From the NCBI RefSeq assembly GCF_001975985.1, contig NZ_MTQF01000001.1, forward strand, positions 167,462 to 231,461: a stretch of 64,000 nt of DNA. Direction: 5' to 3'. Within the stretch, counting starts at the first letter, position 1; each line of letters begins with the position of its first letter. Below are positions 1 through 9,100 of this stretch, piece by piece. A program made the translations under genes and the position numbers. The notes below the pieces were generated by a model. The model worked only from the letters and a program-made list of their open reading frames with translations. It had not been told where the DNA came from and ran no database searches. This DNA comes from [Flexibacter] sp. ATCC 35103. GTDB lineage: Bacteria > Bacteroidota > Bacteroidia > Flavobacteriales > Flavobacteriaceae.

Positions 1-14
1 ATAAATAAAATAGT

Positions 15-539
15 ATGCAAAATTCAATTGTATGGCCTGACGAATATCTTCCGGGAACAACAGATAATTATTGTTCAAATGAAGTTATCGTTGCGGGTTT
101 AACCACAAATGATATCTGGCCTTTTCTTAGTAATCCTTTTGCCTGGCCTAAATATTACAGCAATTCATCTGACATAGAATTTATCAATAAAGAAGATCAA
201 TTATTGTATGAAAACGTACGATTTAGATTCAAAACTTTTGGTTTTCCTATCGAAGCACAAATAACAGAATTTATCGCTCCTAAACTCGGTGAACCTGCAA
301 GAATAGCATGGCATGGATGGGCCGAAGGAGATTCTGAAACAAGATTAGATGTTATTCATGCATGGCTTATCGAGGATTTATCAGGCGGGAGAGTTAGAAT
401 CCTGACTCAGGAATCTCAAATTGGCAAACCAGCGCAGGAATTGGCCAATACAAAACCTAACCCAATGATAAACGGGCATCAGGATTGGCTGGACGGTTTG
501 GTTAAAGCGGCAAAAGAAAATCTAAAATCCAGTTATTGA
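15..539 (+). CDS. SRPBCC-like (START/Bet v1 fold) protein
   Basis: The product is 174 residues with no signal peptide or membrane segment. The layout suggests an SRPBCC lipid/polyketide-binding fold: an early strand followed by a helix containing 'TTNDIWPFLSNPFAWPKYY', central strands around residues 60-95 ending in 'EAQITEFIAPK', a strand with 'RIAWHGWAEGD', and a C-terminal helix around 'GHQDWLDGLVKAAKENL'. Proteins of this fold bind small hydrophobic ligands or act as cyclases or hydrolases; no substrate can be read here. The start is the first ATG, 15 bases from the window edge, so upstream context is unseen. A shared hairpin terminator follows. The family call rests on fold pattern only. 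Confidence 0.7.
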   Translation: MQNSIVWPDEYLPGTTDNYCSNEVIVAGLTTNDIWPFLSNPFAWPKYYSNSSDIEFINKEDQLLYENVRFRFKTFGFPIEAQITEFIAPKLGEPARIAWHGWAEGDSETRLDVIHAWLIEDLSGGRVRILTQESQIGKPAQELANTKPNPMINGHQDWLDGLVKAAKENLKSSY

Positions 540-593
540 GATCTGATAGGATAACTTCAAACTGCTAAAACATTTATAAGTTTTTTTTAATTC

Positions 594-627
594 AAAAAGC
601 CCTAAATCAACTGATTTAGGGCTTTTT
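594..627. terminator. bidirectional rho-independent terminator
   Basis: A 15-bp stem (AAAAAGCCCTAAATC / GATTTAGGGCTTTTT) with a 4-base loop has A/T runs on both sides. It lies between the converging genes 15-539 and 667-1665 and can stop transcription from both. Confidence 0.85.
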
Positions 628-666
628 GAATTTTGTTTTTATTGCTATTTAATAAAGCTTCAGGAC

Positions 667-1665
667 TTATTTTGCCTCTACAAACACATATAGTTTTTGA
701 ACTTTGCCATTTTCAATCACAAATAAATCCATTCCGGTTACGGTATCAGGTTTTGCTTTTGAACCAAATTGCCAGTAAAGACGCGCCACATTATGATTTG
801 TTTCAACAGATTTAGCCGTAAATTTAGAATCCGGATTTTTTTGCTGTAACCCAATAATAAAGGAACTTATTTCGTCGTGTCCTACTGCTATAAAGTTACG
901 GTCAACCATTTCTATATCAGTTGCATAAATTTGATTTAATAATGAAATGCGTTTTGTCTGATCTTTTTCATTCCAGACTTCAAGATGTTTTGCAATTAAT
1001 GCTTTGTTCTTACCGGAATCAAAATCAGCTGTATTTGCTTTATATACTGCTGCATTTTTTGGTGACCATAACAGGATTTTGGGATTCGATTTTTCATACC
1101 CTTTTCCGTTTGGATAGGAAACTAGTTCCATTTTAGAACCCCACGGTGTTTCAAAATAAACCCATGATTCTCCTGCCGTATCTCCGGAAGGTGTCAGGAA
1201 AGGTTCTCCCAGTATTTTGACTCCCTTACTTTTAAGATATTTTACTGCAGCCTGAATATCTGCAGTATAAAAAGCAATATGCGATGCCCCAATATCATCT
1301 GCGTCAGGATGAACACGTTTACCTTTATTATCTGCATATTGAAATACCTCGATACTGGCGCCGGTTCCGGCATTTATCATTTTTATGGTAACCGCCCCAG
1401 TTTCGGGATTAATATGATTTAGTTCTTTCCAGGCTGCATCAAGTGGTATGGGACCAAGTTGTGTTACGGGCGTAAATCCCAATACATTGCTAAAAAAATC
1501 TACCGCACTATTAAGGTCCGGAACATTTATTCCTACATGATCAATGCCTATAATTCCTGCGTTGTTTTGTGCCGCTGCTTTTTCTGAAGTAGAAAAAAAT
1601 AAAACCAGATTCAGTAACGCAATTGCTGAAGTTTGTAATTGTTTTGATTTATTATTTGTTTTCAT
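667..1665 (-). CDS. exported VOC (glyoxalase-fold) protein fused to SnoaL/NTF2-like domain
   Basis: This 332-residue protein has an N-terminal signal peptide (lysine-rich start, hydrophobic 'AIALLNLVLFFSTS', then Ala-rich cleavage region near residue 33). Residues about 38-185 form a VOC domain: 'GIDHVGINVPDLNSAVDFF', 'GASHIAFYTADIQAAVKYL' and 'SWVYFETPWGSKMELVSYP' carry the His and Glu pattern of metal ligands in the glyoxalase superfamily. Residues about 220-332 look like a SnoaL/NTF2-like cone ('HLEVWNEKDQTKRISLLNQ', 'VTGMDLFVIENGKVQKLYV'). Export of such a fusion suggests a periplasmic lyase or isomerase, but the substrate is unknown. It is co-directional with the SDR gene upstream (41-bp gap), so the two may be co-transcribed. 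Confidence 0.8.
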   Translation of the reverse strand: MKTNNKSKQLQTSAIALLNLVLFFSTSEKAAAQNNAGIIGIDHVGINVPDLNSAVDFFSNVLGFTPVTQLGPIPLDAAWKELNHINPETGAVTIKMINAGTGASIEVFQYADNKGKRVHPDADDIGASHIAFYTADIQAAVKYLKSKGVKILGEPFLTPSGDTAGESWVYFETPWGSKMELVSYPNGKGYEKSNPKILLWSPKNAAVYKANTADFDSGKNKALIAKHLEVWNEKDQTKRISLLNQIYATDIEMVDRNFIAVGHDEISSFIIGLQQKNPDSKFTAKSVETNHNVARLYWQFGSKAKPDTVTGMDLFVIENGKVQKLYVFVEAK

Positions 1666-1706
1666 TGTATAAGTATTCTATTATTGAATAGTGATTTAAA
1701 AATGAA

Positions 1707-2564
1707 TTAATTACTGTAAGCTGCTAACCATTTTGCTTTAATTGCTGCGCGTGCCTGAATAAATTCTTTATCTGTTCCTTGTGCAATCGCATCTAATGGA
1801 AAACGTAATGGACGTTCTCCTTTTTTCATGTTAACCAACTCAAGGATTCCATCGGCAATGGTTTGCGGATTCATATCAAACTGAGCCATTTTACCAAATA
1901 ATGCAGCTCCCAATGCGTTGAATTTATCTGCAGCAGCGTCACCATATTGATCTATTATTTCCTGTTTATCTGCATGTATACCCGCTTTTGAGCCATTATT
2001 CATTTCTGTAGGATATACACCGGGTTGTATGCTTACGTTTTCGATTCCGTAATCAGCAAGTTCATCCTGTAAGCCTTCAGTAAAACTTTCTACCACAAGT
2101 TTTGATGCGATATACGGAATCATAAATGGCAATGTATGCCCACTTGCGCCTGTAGTAATATTAATGATTAGTCCATTTTTAGCTTCTCTCATAGAAGGAA
2201 GAACAGCCTGATAAGTGCGAAGTATACTGTAAACATTTACATCAAACATTTTACGCATCTGATCGATAGAATATCCTTCGAGTAAACCAAAACCGCTTAC
2301 GGCAGCATTATTAATAAGGACATCGATTTTGCCGTATTTAGCAAGTACTTTTTCAAAGGCATTTTTTACAGATGTGTCGTCTGTAACATCAATATCGACT
2401 ACCTCAATATTGGGCAATGCTGCCATTTCTTTTGCTGTGTCTGCATTTTTATCTTTTGTATTGCGCATTCCTGCAATTACTGAATGGCCTGCGTTTGCTA
2501 ATGTTATAGCGGTAAGTTTACCAAAGCCTGTACTTGTACCTGTAATGAAAATTGTTTTTGACAT
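1707..2564 (-). CDS. SDR family NAD(P)-dependent oxidoreductase
   Basis: A classical short-chain dehydrogenase of 285 residues. The Rossmann motif 'TGTSTGFGK' lies at the very N-terminus, 'NNAAVSGFG' is the NNAG element, and 'YIASK' is the YxxxK active site preceded by the catalytic Ser in 'INITTGASG'. The frame is open 26 codons further upstream, but the ATG at 2564 begins 'MSKTIFITGTS', exactly where SDRs start, so that start is preferred. It lies 41 bp upstream of the VOC-SnoaL gene and next to a Crp/Fnr gene on the same strand, separated from it by a terminator. The substrate is not evident. Confidence 0.88.
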   Translation of the reverse strand: MSKTIFITGTSTGFGKLTAITLANAGHSVIAGMRNTKDKNADTAKEMAALPNIEVVDIDVTDDTSVKNAFEKVLAKYGKIDVLINNAAVSGFGLLEGYSIDQMRKMFDVNVYSILRTYQAVLPSMREAKNGLIINITTGASGHTLPFMIPYIASKLVVESFTEGLQDELADYGIENVSIQPGVYPTEMNNGSKAGIHADKQEIIDQYGDAAADKFNALGAALFGKMAQFDMNPQTIADGILELVNMKKGERPLRFPLDAIAQGTDKEFIQARAAIKAKWLAAYSN

Positions 2565-2692
2565 GATTTCTAATTTTAAATGTTTATAATGTTTATTTCT
2601 TTTTAACATTACAAAGTTGCGCAGATTGCAAAACCTGTACATTGATTAGAAATAAGTAAAAACTTGATATAGATCAAGCCTTTTTCATACAG

Positions 2693-2720
2693 CATAAAAA
2701 AAGGAGCTTAGAAGCTCCTT
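2693..2720 (-). terminator. rho-independent terminator after Crp/Fnr gene
   Basis: A perfect stem AAGGAGCTT/AAGCTCCTT at 2701-2720 is followed, in the minus direction, by a T-run (the A-tract at about 2695-2702). It closes the transcript of the gene at 2732-3310. Confidence 0.8.
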
Positions 2721-2731
2721 ATATATTATGA

Positions 2732-3310
2732 TTATTTTTTTGCCGTTAGTTTTCGTATACGGCTTAATGTCTCCGGCGTCATGCCCAGATAAGAGGCTAT
2801 CATTGTTTGTGGAATACGCGAAGCAAATCCCGGATATTTATGTATAAAATTTAAATATTTTTCTTCTGCAGTCAAACTTAACGAGGCCTGAATGCGGTTT
2901 TGAGCTGCTATAAAGCTTTTTTGCAAAATTGTATTCACCATAGTATTAAAGGCGGGTATTTCACGACAAAGCAATTCAAAATTATCATGGGTAAACAATA
3001 CAAGTTCACTATCTTCAATAGCATCTATATTAAAACGTGATGGCTGCTGAAACATTAAACTTTCCCTGTCGCCTGTCCACCAGTTTTCTATACTGAAACT
3101 ATTAACATGTTCACTCCCTTTTTCATCTACTGAATAAGTACGCAGACAACCTTGTGTAATAAAAGCATCATATTTCCAGATGTCTCCTTCCTGAAGCAAA
3201 TATTGTCTTTTACGAAGCTTTTTTATAATAGCAAATGACTTGATATAATCTGACTCAGCTAATGTAAGCGTTGCTTTATCCTCCAGATATTTTTGAAATA
3301 TTTCATACAT
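2732..3310 (-). CDS. Crp/Fnr family transcriptional regulator
   Basis: The protein is 192 residues, typical for Bacteroidetes Crp/Fnr regulators. Residues about 20-135 form a cyclic-nucleotide-binding-like beta roll ('KRQYLLQEGDIWKYDAFITQ', 'INGFSIE'-like region 'VNSFSIENWWTGD'). The C-terminus carries a short helix-turn-helix 'IASYLGMTPETLSRIRK'. Members of this subgroup usually lack the residues for cAMP binding, and the effector is unknown. An AAATTATATAA element lies about 10 bp upstream of its start. Two similar paralogues occur at 28597-29181 and 56784-57347. It may control the adjacent SDR and VOC genes (inference from position). Confidence 0.9.
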   Translation of the reverse strand: MYEIFQKYLEDKATLTLAESDYIKSFAIIKKLRKRQYLLQEGDIWKYDAFITQGCLRTYSVDEKGSEHVNSFSIENWWTGDRESLMFQQPSRFNIDAIEDSELVLFTHDNFELLCREIPAFNTMVNTILQKSFIAAQNRIQASLSLTAEEKYLNFIHKYPGFASRIPQTMIASYLGMTPETLSRIRKLTAKK

Positions 3311-3550
3311 AGATTGTAAAATTATATAAAAGTTCCCAAATTATCCTTTTTGATATAAAGCAATCTTAACCAGATTTTCTGTAATAACCTGTAAATTATA
3401 TAATTTCAAAATGTTTAAATATAAACTTTTGTAATGGCAACCTATTTATATTTAGCTCTTTATCCTATTCTCGCACAATAAAACTTCAGAAAAATAAACT
3501 TTTTTACTTTAAATTTTCTACTTAAAAAGGAACTTAAAAATTGATATATT

Positions 3551-3793
3551 ATGAATTATGAAGAAAAAGAAAATCATAATCGACATGGTAAGGATTTTCA
3601 AGACAATAAGAAAAAAATGAGGACTCATGATTTAAATTCTTCTTCTTTATATCATTCCATAACTATTGGAGGTGAATATGAAATTTGCCTAAATTTGAGA
3701 AATAAATGTAATGCTCTAAAATGGGATGACGAAGATTTATTTAAAACTAAAAAGGACGATAATTTTGACCATAAAGACAATTGTGATGGATAA
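3551..3793 (+). CDS. small hypothetical protein, 80 aa
   Basis: An unrecognised, highly charged protein rich in Asn, Asp, Lys and His with no signal peptide. The middle ('SLYHSITIGGEYEICLNLR') could form beta strands; both ends look disordered. It is the first of a run of very small plus-strand ORFs (3551-5150) separated by AT-rich DNA that carries repeated TTATATAA-type motifs. No function can be assigned, and the chance that it is not translated is real. Confidence 0.45.
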   Translation: MNYEEKENHNRHGKDFQDNKKKMRTHDLNSSSLYHSITIGGEYEICLNLRNKCNALKWDDEDLFKTKKDDNFDHKDNCDG

Positions 3794-3958
3794 TATGATC
3801 TCTTATTTACCATTATTATATAATGCACAGCATTTTTAAATCTATAAAAAAATCACAAATTAATTATCGTCATAAGATGGTAATTATATAAAAATCAAGC
3901 CTTAATTATATAAAAAAATATTTTGTCCCTAAATTATTTTTGGTTAAATAACATTAAA

Positions 3959-4111
3959 ATGATTAACATTATGGACACAAGAAAATCAAATCCTACTGTC
4001 GGAAAAAAACATGACGACCAGGACAAAAAAGCTGATGGTTCTAGAAATGTAACGCACAAATCAGTTCACAATTCCGAAAAAAATGGAAACAGAAAAGATG
4101 CGAAGAAATAA
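3959..4111 (+). CDS. small basic hypothetical protein, 50 aa
   Basis: A very hydrophilic, Lys/Asp/Asn/His-rich peptide ('KKHDDQDKKADGSRNVTHKS') that is probably disordered. The ATG at 3959 or the one at 3971 ('MDTRKSNP') may be the start; the frame is open further upstream without a better start. Composition resembles small stress-induced hydrophilic proteins, but no family is recognised. Two AATTATATAA motifs lie just upstream (about 3881-3913). Confidence 0.4.
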   Translation: MINIMDTRKSNPTVGKKHDDQDKKADGSRNVTHKSVHNSEKNGNRKDAKK

Positions 4112-4127
4112 TTTGTAATTTAAAATT

Positions 4128-4304
4128 ATGAATCGCATTATGGCATTTATTCAAGAGAACATTTTGAATAAATTTAAAAAATCTAAATTATCTGATGAAA
4201 ACAAGGCACAGACTGTTGAAGAATTTATAAATAATGATCCCAATCATAAAGAAAATAATGATACAGTGCATTCATCAGATAATTTAGATAATAAAAATGA
4301 ATAG
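4128..4304 (+). CDS. small hypothetical protein, 58 aa
   Basis: An ATG at 4128 opens a 58-codon frame that ends with TAG at 4302-4304. The product starts 'MNRIMAFIQENILNKFKK', which could be an amphipathic helix, and continues with an acidic Asn-rich tail. It begins 16 bp after the previous small gene and may be co-transcribed with it. No family is recognised; support is position, an uninterrupted frame and composition like its neighbours. Confidence 0.4.
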   Translation: MNRIMAFIQENILNKFKKSKLSDENKAQTVEEFINNDPNHKENNDTVHSSDNLDNKNE

Positions 4305-4439
4305 GATGAGATAAATTTAGATCTAAAACTAAATTTCATTTATTCATGTACGTCCCACATTCTATAACTTTTGTAGACATACTATTTATAGAATTCAATT
4401 TATACTTTACTTCAAAAATATAAATTATAATTTTTTATT

Positions 4440-4712
4440 ATGGAAAATATAATGAATACGAATACGCCAGACGAGGCGGTAAAAAATGTAAGTAAGTATT
4501 ATCCTGCGGTTTACTTTCTCTGCGCAGGATTAGGATCCTTAGCGATTGGATCTGCCTTAAAAATGTTTGGACAAAATCAAATGGGTTCTGTTATTTCAAA
4601 ATTTACAATGCCTTTAATAGCTGTTGGTCTTTATAAAACCTTGAAAAATATCTCCCCAACAGAAAACACAGACCAAACAAATCAAAAAGAGGAACAAATA
4701 GAAAAAGAATAA
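4440..4712 (+). CDS. small inner-membrane protein, 90 aa
   Basis: Two hydrophobic stretches are visible, 'YYPAVYFLCAGLGSLAIGSA' (residues about 20-39) and 'FTMPLIAVGLYKTL' (about 60-73), followed by a charged Glu/Gln-rich tail. A two-helix membrane hairpin with a cytoplasmic tail is the simplest topology. No family is recognised. A second ATG lies four codons downstream. The poor hydrophilic neighbours and stress-type genes nearby suggest, without proof, a role in envelope stress. Confidence 0.6.
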   Translation: MENIMNTNTPDEAVKNVSKYYPAVYFLCAGLGSLAIGSALKMFGQNQMGSVISKFTMPLIAVGLYKTLKNISPTENTDQTNQKEEQIEKE

Positions 4713-4893
4713 TTTTAAAAATTACTTCCTGTATCCCACCTTCTTTTAGCATTTTAAAACTTACTCTTGATTATCTACTATAATCAACGGATACAGGAAG
4801 TTTTTATATAACAATCTTTCATTCCAATATTCTCTTCCCTCTATCATCTTTCCTCTATCCTCTTTTTTCTATCCTCTTCTTCCTGAAAACATG

Positions 4894-4928
4894 GAAATTA
4901 TATAACAAAAAAATGAAATTATATAAAC
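4894..4928. promoter_or_regulatory. tandem GAAATTATATAA(A)C elements
   Basis: Two near-identical copies, GAAATTATATAAC at 4894-4906 and GAAATTATATAAAC at 4915-4928, start exactly 21 bases apart (two helical turns). They lie upstream of the small exported protein at 4992. Related TTATATAA sites recur in neighbouring intergenic regions. A protein-binding or promoter role is inferred from the spacing. Confidence 0.35.
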
Positions 4929-4991
4929 TCGTGTTTGGTCATGATTTTACATTTACGAAAATTAATTGAAAATAACTTTAAGAAAAGAATT

Positions 4992-5150
4992 ATGAAAATG
5001 CTAAAAATTAGAATTATTTTGACCATTATTTTAATTACAATTTTAAATGCAAACTGCGCTCCTCACTGTGATGACGAAGATTATGCACGTGATAAAAAAG
5101 AGGCTGCACTTTATCAAAAGGATTCACTTCACGTTTCTATAGTGGATTAA
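4992..5150 (+). CDS. small exported protein, possible lipoprotein, 52 aa
   Basis: The ATG at 4992 gives 'MKMLKIRIILTIILITILNA' as a signal-peptide-like start followed by 'NC', so Cys22 or so could be a lipidation site, although Asn at -1 is not typical of a lipobox. The mature part is about 30 residues, acidic then basic ('DDEDYARDKKEAALYQKD'). The frame is open upstream, but this start places the hydrophobic segment at the N-terminus. A strong terminator follows at 5172. No family is recognised. Confidence 0.55.
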   Translation: MKMLKIRIILTIILITILNANCAPHCDDEDYARDKKEAALYQKDSLHVSIVD

Positions 5151-5171
5151 TTTCTCTACAATTTTTTTAGG

Positions 5172-5204
5172 AAAAGCTTGTTGTGCAGATAACAAGCTTT
5201 TTTT
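5172..5204 (+). terminator. rho-independent terminator
   Basis: Stem AAAAGCTTGTT / AACAAGCTTTT with an 8-base loop, followed by a T-run, 21 bp after the small exported protein gene. Confidence 0.8.
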
Positions 5205-5357
5205 ACCCCTCATGCTAATTAATTATGAAAAAATTCTTACTATTCATCCCTCCCGTATAATTTTTTGATTTCTCATAACAGAATTATGTTATTTAACCAC
5301 AAGTTTTTCTAAAGAATTACACTTGCAAATTGTGCTACAATCAACAATCAAATCATT

Positions 5358-5732
5358 ATGAAATATAAAAACATTCTACAAATAGATGACGATTATGATG
5401 ACTGCAATTTCTTTTTAGAGGCACTCGAGGAGGTTTCTGCTGCTGCTTATACAGCGATTCATAATCCAGTTCATGCTTTGCAAAAGCTTATCAATAATGA
5501 AATTCGTCCTGATCTGATTTTTCTTGATATCAATATGCCTTTTATGAATGGTATGGAAGTATTGACAGAAATAAAAAAAAGGGAAGTAATAAAAAACATT
5601 CCGATAATTATATTTTCAACCTCGATACCATTAGATATAAAAACCAAAATAAGAGATTTAGGAGCCATAGATTTTTATACTAAGCCTAATGATTTTAAAG
5701 TTCTGAAAAATCTACTGAAAAATTTGATATAA
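5358..5732 (+). CDS. single-domain response regulator (CheY-like receiver)
   Basis: 124 residues, only a receiver domain. The acidic cluster 'IDDDYDD' at residues 9-15, the phospho-acceptor Asp57 in 'FLDINMP', the Ser/Thr in 'IIIFSTS' and the Lys in 'FYTKPND' are all present, so phosphorylation is expected to work. There is no output domain. Such stand-alone receivers often act as phospho-relays for hybrid kinases; the CheB-CheR-histidine kinase 450 bp downstream, which lacks a receiver of its own, is a plausible partner (inference). Confidence 0.9.
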   Translation: MKYKNILQIDDDYDDCNFFLEALEEVSAAAYTAIHNPVHALQKLINNEIRPDLIFLDINMPFMNGMEVLTEIKKREVIKNIPIIIFSTSIPLDIKTKIRDLGAIDFYTKPNDFKVLKNLLKNLI

Positions 5733-5760
5733 AAAAACCTGTACAAAAACAGGTTTTCTA
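5731..5760. terminator. bidirectional terminator
   Basis: Stem AAAACCTGT/ACAGGTTTT with A/T runs on both flanks, between the converging response-regulator gene and the small exported protein gene at 5777-6013. Confidence 0.75.
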
Positions 5761-5776
5761 AAATCTGTATGACAGA

Positions 5777-6013
5777 TTACTGCGGAATTGAATCTTTTCC
5801 GGTTTTGGTTGTTTTCATTTTATGCTTTTTAGCCGGATTCGTTTTTGTTGAATCAGTTTTATAAGTTGATTTTTTTTCAACTTTCGATTTCGTGGTACGA
5901 TTCACAATTGTATCAGGCTTAGATTTAGCTTTTTTTGTTGTTTTAGTGGTTTCCTGGGCAAAGCTAAATCCCATAACTGCTAACATGACGATTGTAATAA
6001 GCATATTTTTCAT
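5777..6013 (-). CDS. small exported Lys/Thr-rich protein, 78 aa
   Basis: Signal peptide 'MKNMLITIVMLAVMGFSFAQ' with a typical Bacteroidetes 'FSFAQ' cleavage region, followed by a very basic Lys/Thr/Ser tail ('KTTKKAKSKPD', 'KKHKMKTTKTGKDSIPQ'). It should be a disordered, positively charged periplasmic or surface peptide. No family is recognised. Composition resembles small secreted stress peptides common in this group. Confidence 0.65.
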   Translation of the reverse strand: MKNMLITIVMLAVMGFSFAQETTKTTKKAKSKPDTIVNRTTKSKVEKKSTYKTDSTKTNPAKKHKMKTTKTGKDSIPQ

Positions 6014-6183
6014 AGCATTGATTTTTAATTAATTATGAGTTTTAAAATCATTTAAAGCTCAAATTTTATAAATATCAAAACTTAAATTTTATATAATTTT
6101 ACATGAATTTTATATGATTCCCATTTTGTAAACATTTATTATTATGAAAGACATTATAACTTTGATTCAAATAATAAAACACC

Positions 6184-9100
6184 ATGAAACTAACTGACAA
6201 TCAAGAACCTAAAAAGTCTAAACAGGATTTTCCTGTGGTTGGTATCGGCGCGTCTGCCGGTGGATTGGATGCTTTTAAAAAATTATTAAATGCCATACCA
6301 GTCGACTCCGGAATGGCGTATGTTCTGGTACAGCATTTATCGCCGGATCATCCCAGCAATTTGGTTGAAATTTTATCACCACATACTAAAATACCGGTAC
6401 ATGAAATTATCAATGATATTAATCTGGCTCCAAACCATGTTTATATCATACCGGAGAATACGAATTTAATTGCAGAAGACGGTATTCTGAAAATACATCC
6501 CAGAACCCGAAACGAACGAAAAAATGCTTCAATCGATATTTTCTTTGAATCATTAGCACAAGTTCATAAGAGTTTTGCGATTGGTATAATTCTTTCAGGA
6601 ACTGCTTTTGACGGTACTTTTGGATTAAAAAAAATCAAAGAACTTGGCGGTGTCACAATTGCTCAGGATCCGGATACAGCTGCTTTTAAAGGAATGCCCC
6701 AAAGTGCTATTGAAGCTGATACAGTCGATCATATACTGGCGCCTGAGCTAATACCGCAGCAATTGATTCAGATTCAAAAAAGCTATAAAACTAATCATGC
6801 CTACAGTGAACAAGATCATTCGCTGAAGAATGAAGAGGAAATTCTAAACCTAATTACAAATCTCATTTTATTAAGGACCGGAAATGATTTCAGTAATTAT
6901 AAACGTCCCACAATACGACGCCGCATTGCCAGAAGAATGGTTATCGCCCGCAAAGATACTTTAGAAGATTATTACTATTATCTTAGAAATGACAAAACAG
7001 AACAAGATTTACTTTTTAATGATTTTTTGATTCCGGTTACGTATTTTTTCCGGGATACGAGTGCTTTTGAGTCTTTGACCAATTTAGTTTTTCCGCAGCT
7101 GATTCAGAATATATCAAATAATAATTTACGTATTTGGGTTGCAGGATGTGCCACCGGTGAAGAAGCGTATTCTATTGCCATAAGCATTCATGAATTTCTT
7201 ATCGAAAAAAATAATAAGGATATAAAGGTTCAGATTTTTGCTTCGGACGTTTCTGAAAAATTCATTTCAAAAGCCCGAACTGCTATTTATTCTGTACAGG
7301 ATGTGCAACAGGTTTCGCCCGCAAGACTGCAAAATTATTTTACAAAACATGACGGATATTATCATGTTAATAAAGTAATACGGGAAATGTGCATTTTTGC
7401 GGTACATAACTTTATAAAAGATCCGCCTTTTGCCCGTATTAATTTAATATCCTGCAGAAATGTACTAATATATCTTAATCCGTTTTTGCAAAGTAAAGTA
7501 TTGAACTCTTTTCATTATTCGCTAAAAGAAAAAGGGATTTTATTTCTTGGAAAATCAGAAACCGCAAACAGTGCGCATAGTTTATTTGAACCTATTGGCA
7601 TAAACGAAAAAATATATGTTCGTAAATCTGCCTTTACACATTATGTGCCTGAAGCTTTTAAACCATTAAACTTAATTATAAACAGTGAAATCGAACCCTT
7701 TGAAAAAAAGAATTCGCCTGAAACTGATTTTAGAAAAATGGCGTATGATATTTTATTTTTACAATATACGCCGGCAAGTGTTATTATAAATGAACAGCTT
7801 GAAATTGTGCATTTTCATGGAGATACGAGTTTCTATTTATTGCCTTCGCCCGGAAAACCCAATTTTAATATTCTGAAAATGGCGCGTGAAGGGATAAGTT
7901 TTGAACTTCGTAATGCTATTTTGAAGATAAAAAAATATAAAAAAAATGTTTTCAAAGAGAATCTAATTGTTAAAAACCAGCCTTATACAGCTTCGTTTGA
8001 AATCGTTTCAATTCCTGATGACGAAGAGCATTTAATGATTCTTTTTTACAAAAAACCGCTTGCTAATTTAGACGGAGACAAAAACATCAGGAAAAGTTCT
8101 AATCAAAACCGAATTGTTGAACTTGAAAATGAATTGACCCAGCTTCGCGCAGATATCAAGCGTGTAACCGAAGAACAGCAAACGGCATTTGAAGAACTTC
8201 AATCTACAAATGAAGAATTGTTAAGCAGCAGTGAAGAGTTGCAGGCGATGAATGAGGAACTGGAAACCTCAACTGAAGAATTGCAATCTAATAATGAGGA
8301 ATTAATGTGTGTCAATGACGAATTAGTAGATCGTCAGGAACAATTGATTTCGATGAGAAATTATTCAGAATCTATCTTTAAAACGATTCGGGAACCTTTA
8401 TTGATTATCGACCGGGATTTTTTTGTAAAAAGTGCCAATCCTTCTTTTTACAAATACTTTCAAACCACAGAAAAAGAAACCGAAGGACATTCTTTTTTTG
8501 AAATTGGGGATTGCCAGTGGGATATTCCGGAATTTAAAGATCTAATCGTCAAAATGCTGGGAGACAGAGCATCTATTGAAGATTTTCAGGTTCATACGAT
8601 GTGCAAAGGAATTGGCAAAAAAATCATGATGGTAAATGCCAGACGAATCCTAAATGCAAAACCTGCCGGAATGATTCTTTTGGCACTGGAAGATATCACT
8701 GATGTTGTTACGGCAAATGAACAGCTCACGATTAAAAATCTGGAATTACAGAAATATAACGAACAGCTCGAAACATTTAGCTCTGCTGCAAGTCATGATT
8801 TACAGGAACCGCTTCGTAAAATTCATATATTTTGCCAGCGAATTATCGACAACGAAAAAAACCTGTCAGAAACAAGCAGGCACAATCTTGACCGAATGTT
8901 ATTTGCGGTAACTAATATGAGTCAGTTAATTGCTGATCTTATCGATTACACCCGAATAAACTTTGTAGAAAAAGAGTATAAAAAAACAGATCTGAATGTG
9001 CTCTTAAAGAAAACAATGTCTGATATTAAAGATGTTATTTTAGAAAAAAATGCTGTAATTGAGATTGCTGCATTTCCGCAACTAAAGGTAATACCCTATC

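Noticed and set aside
3922..3942. TTTG followed by TATTTTTG upstream of the small gene at 3959
   Set aside because: The spacer is only about 9 bases, too short for the TTG-N17-23-TAnnTTTG promoter.
6125..6164. TTTG and TAACTTTG as a full promoter for the CheB-CheR kinase
   Set aside because: The -7 box is good but the spacer is 28 bases; only the -7 element is kept as a possibility.
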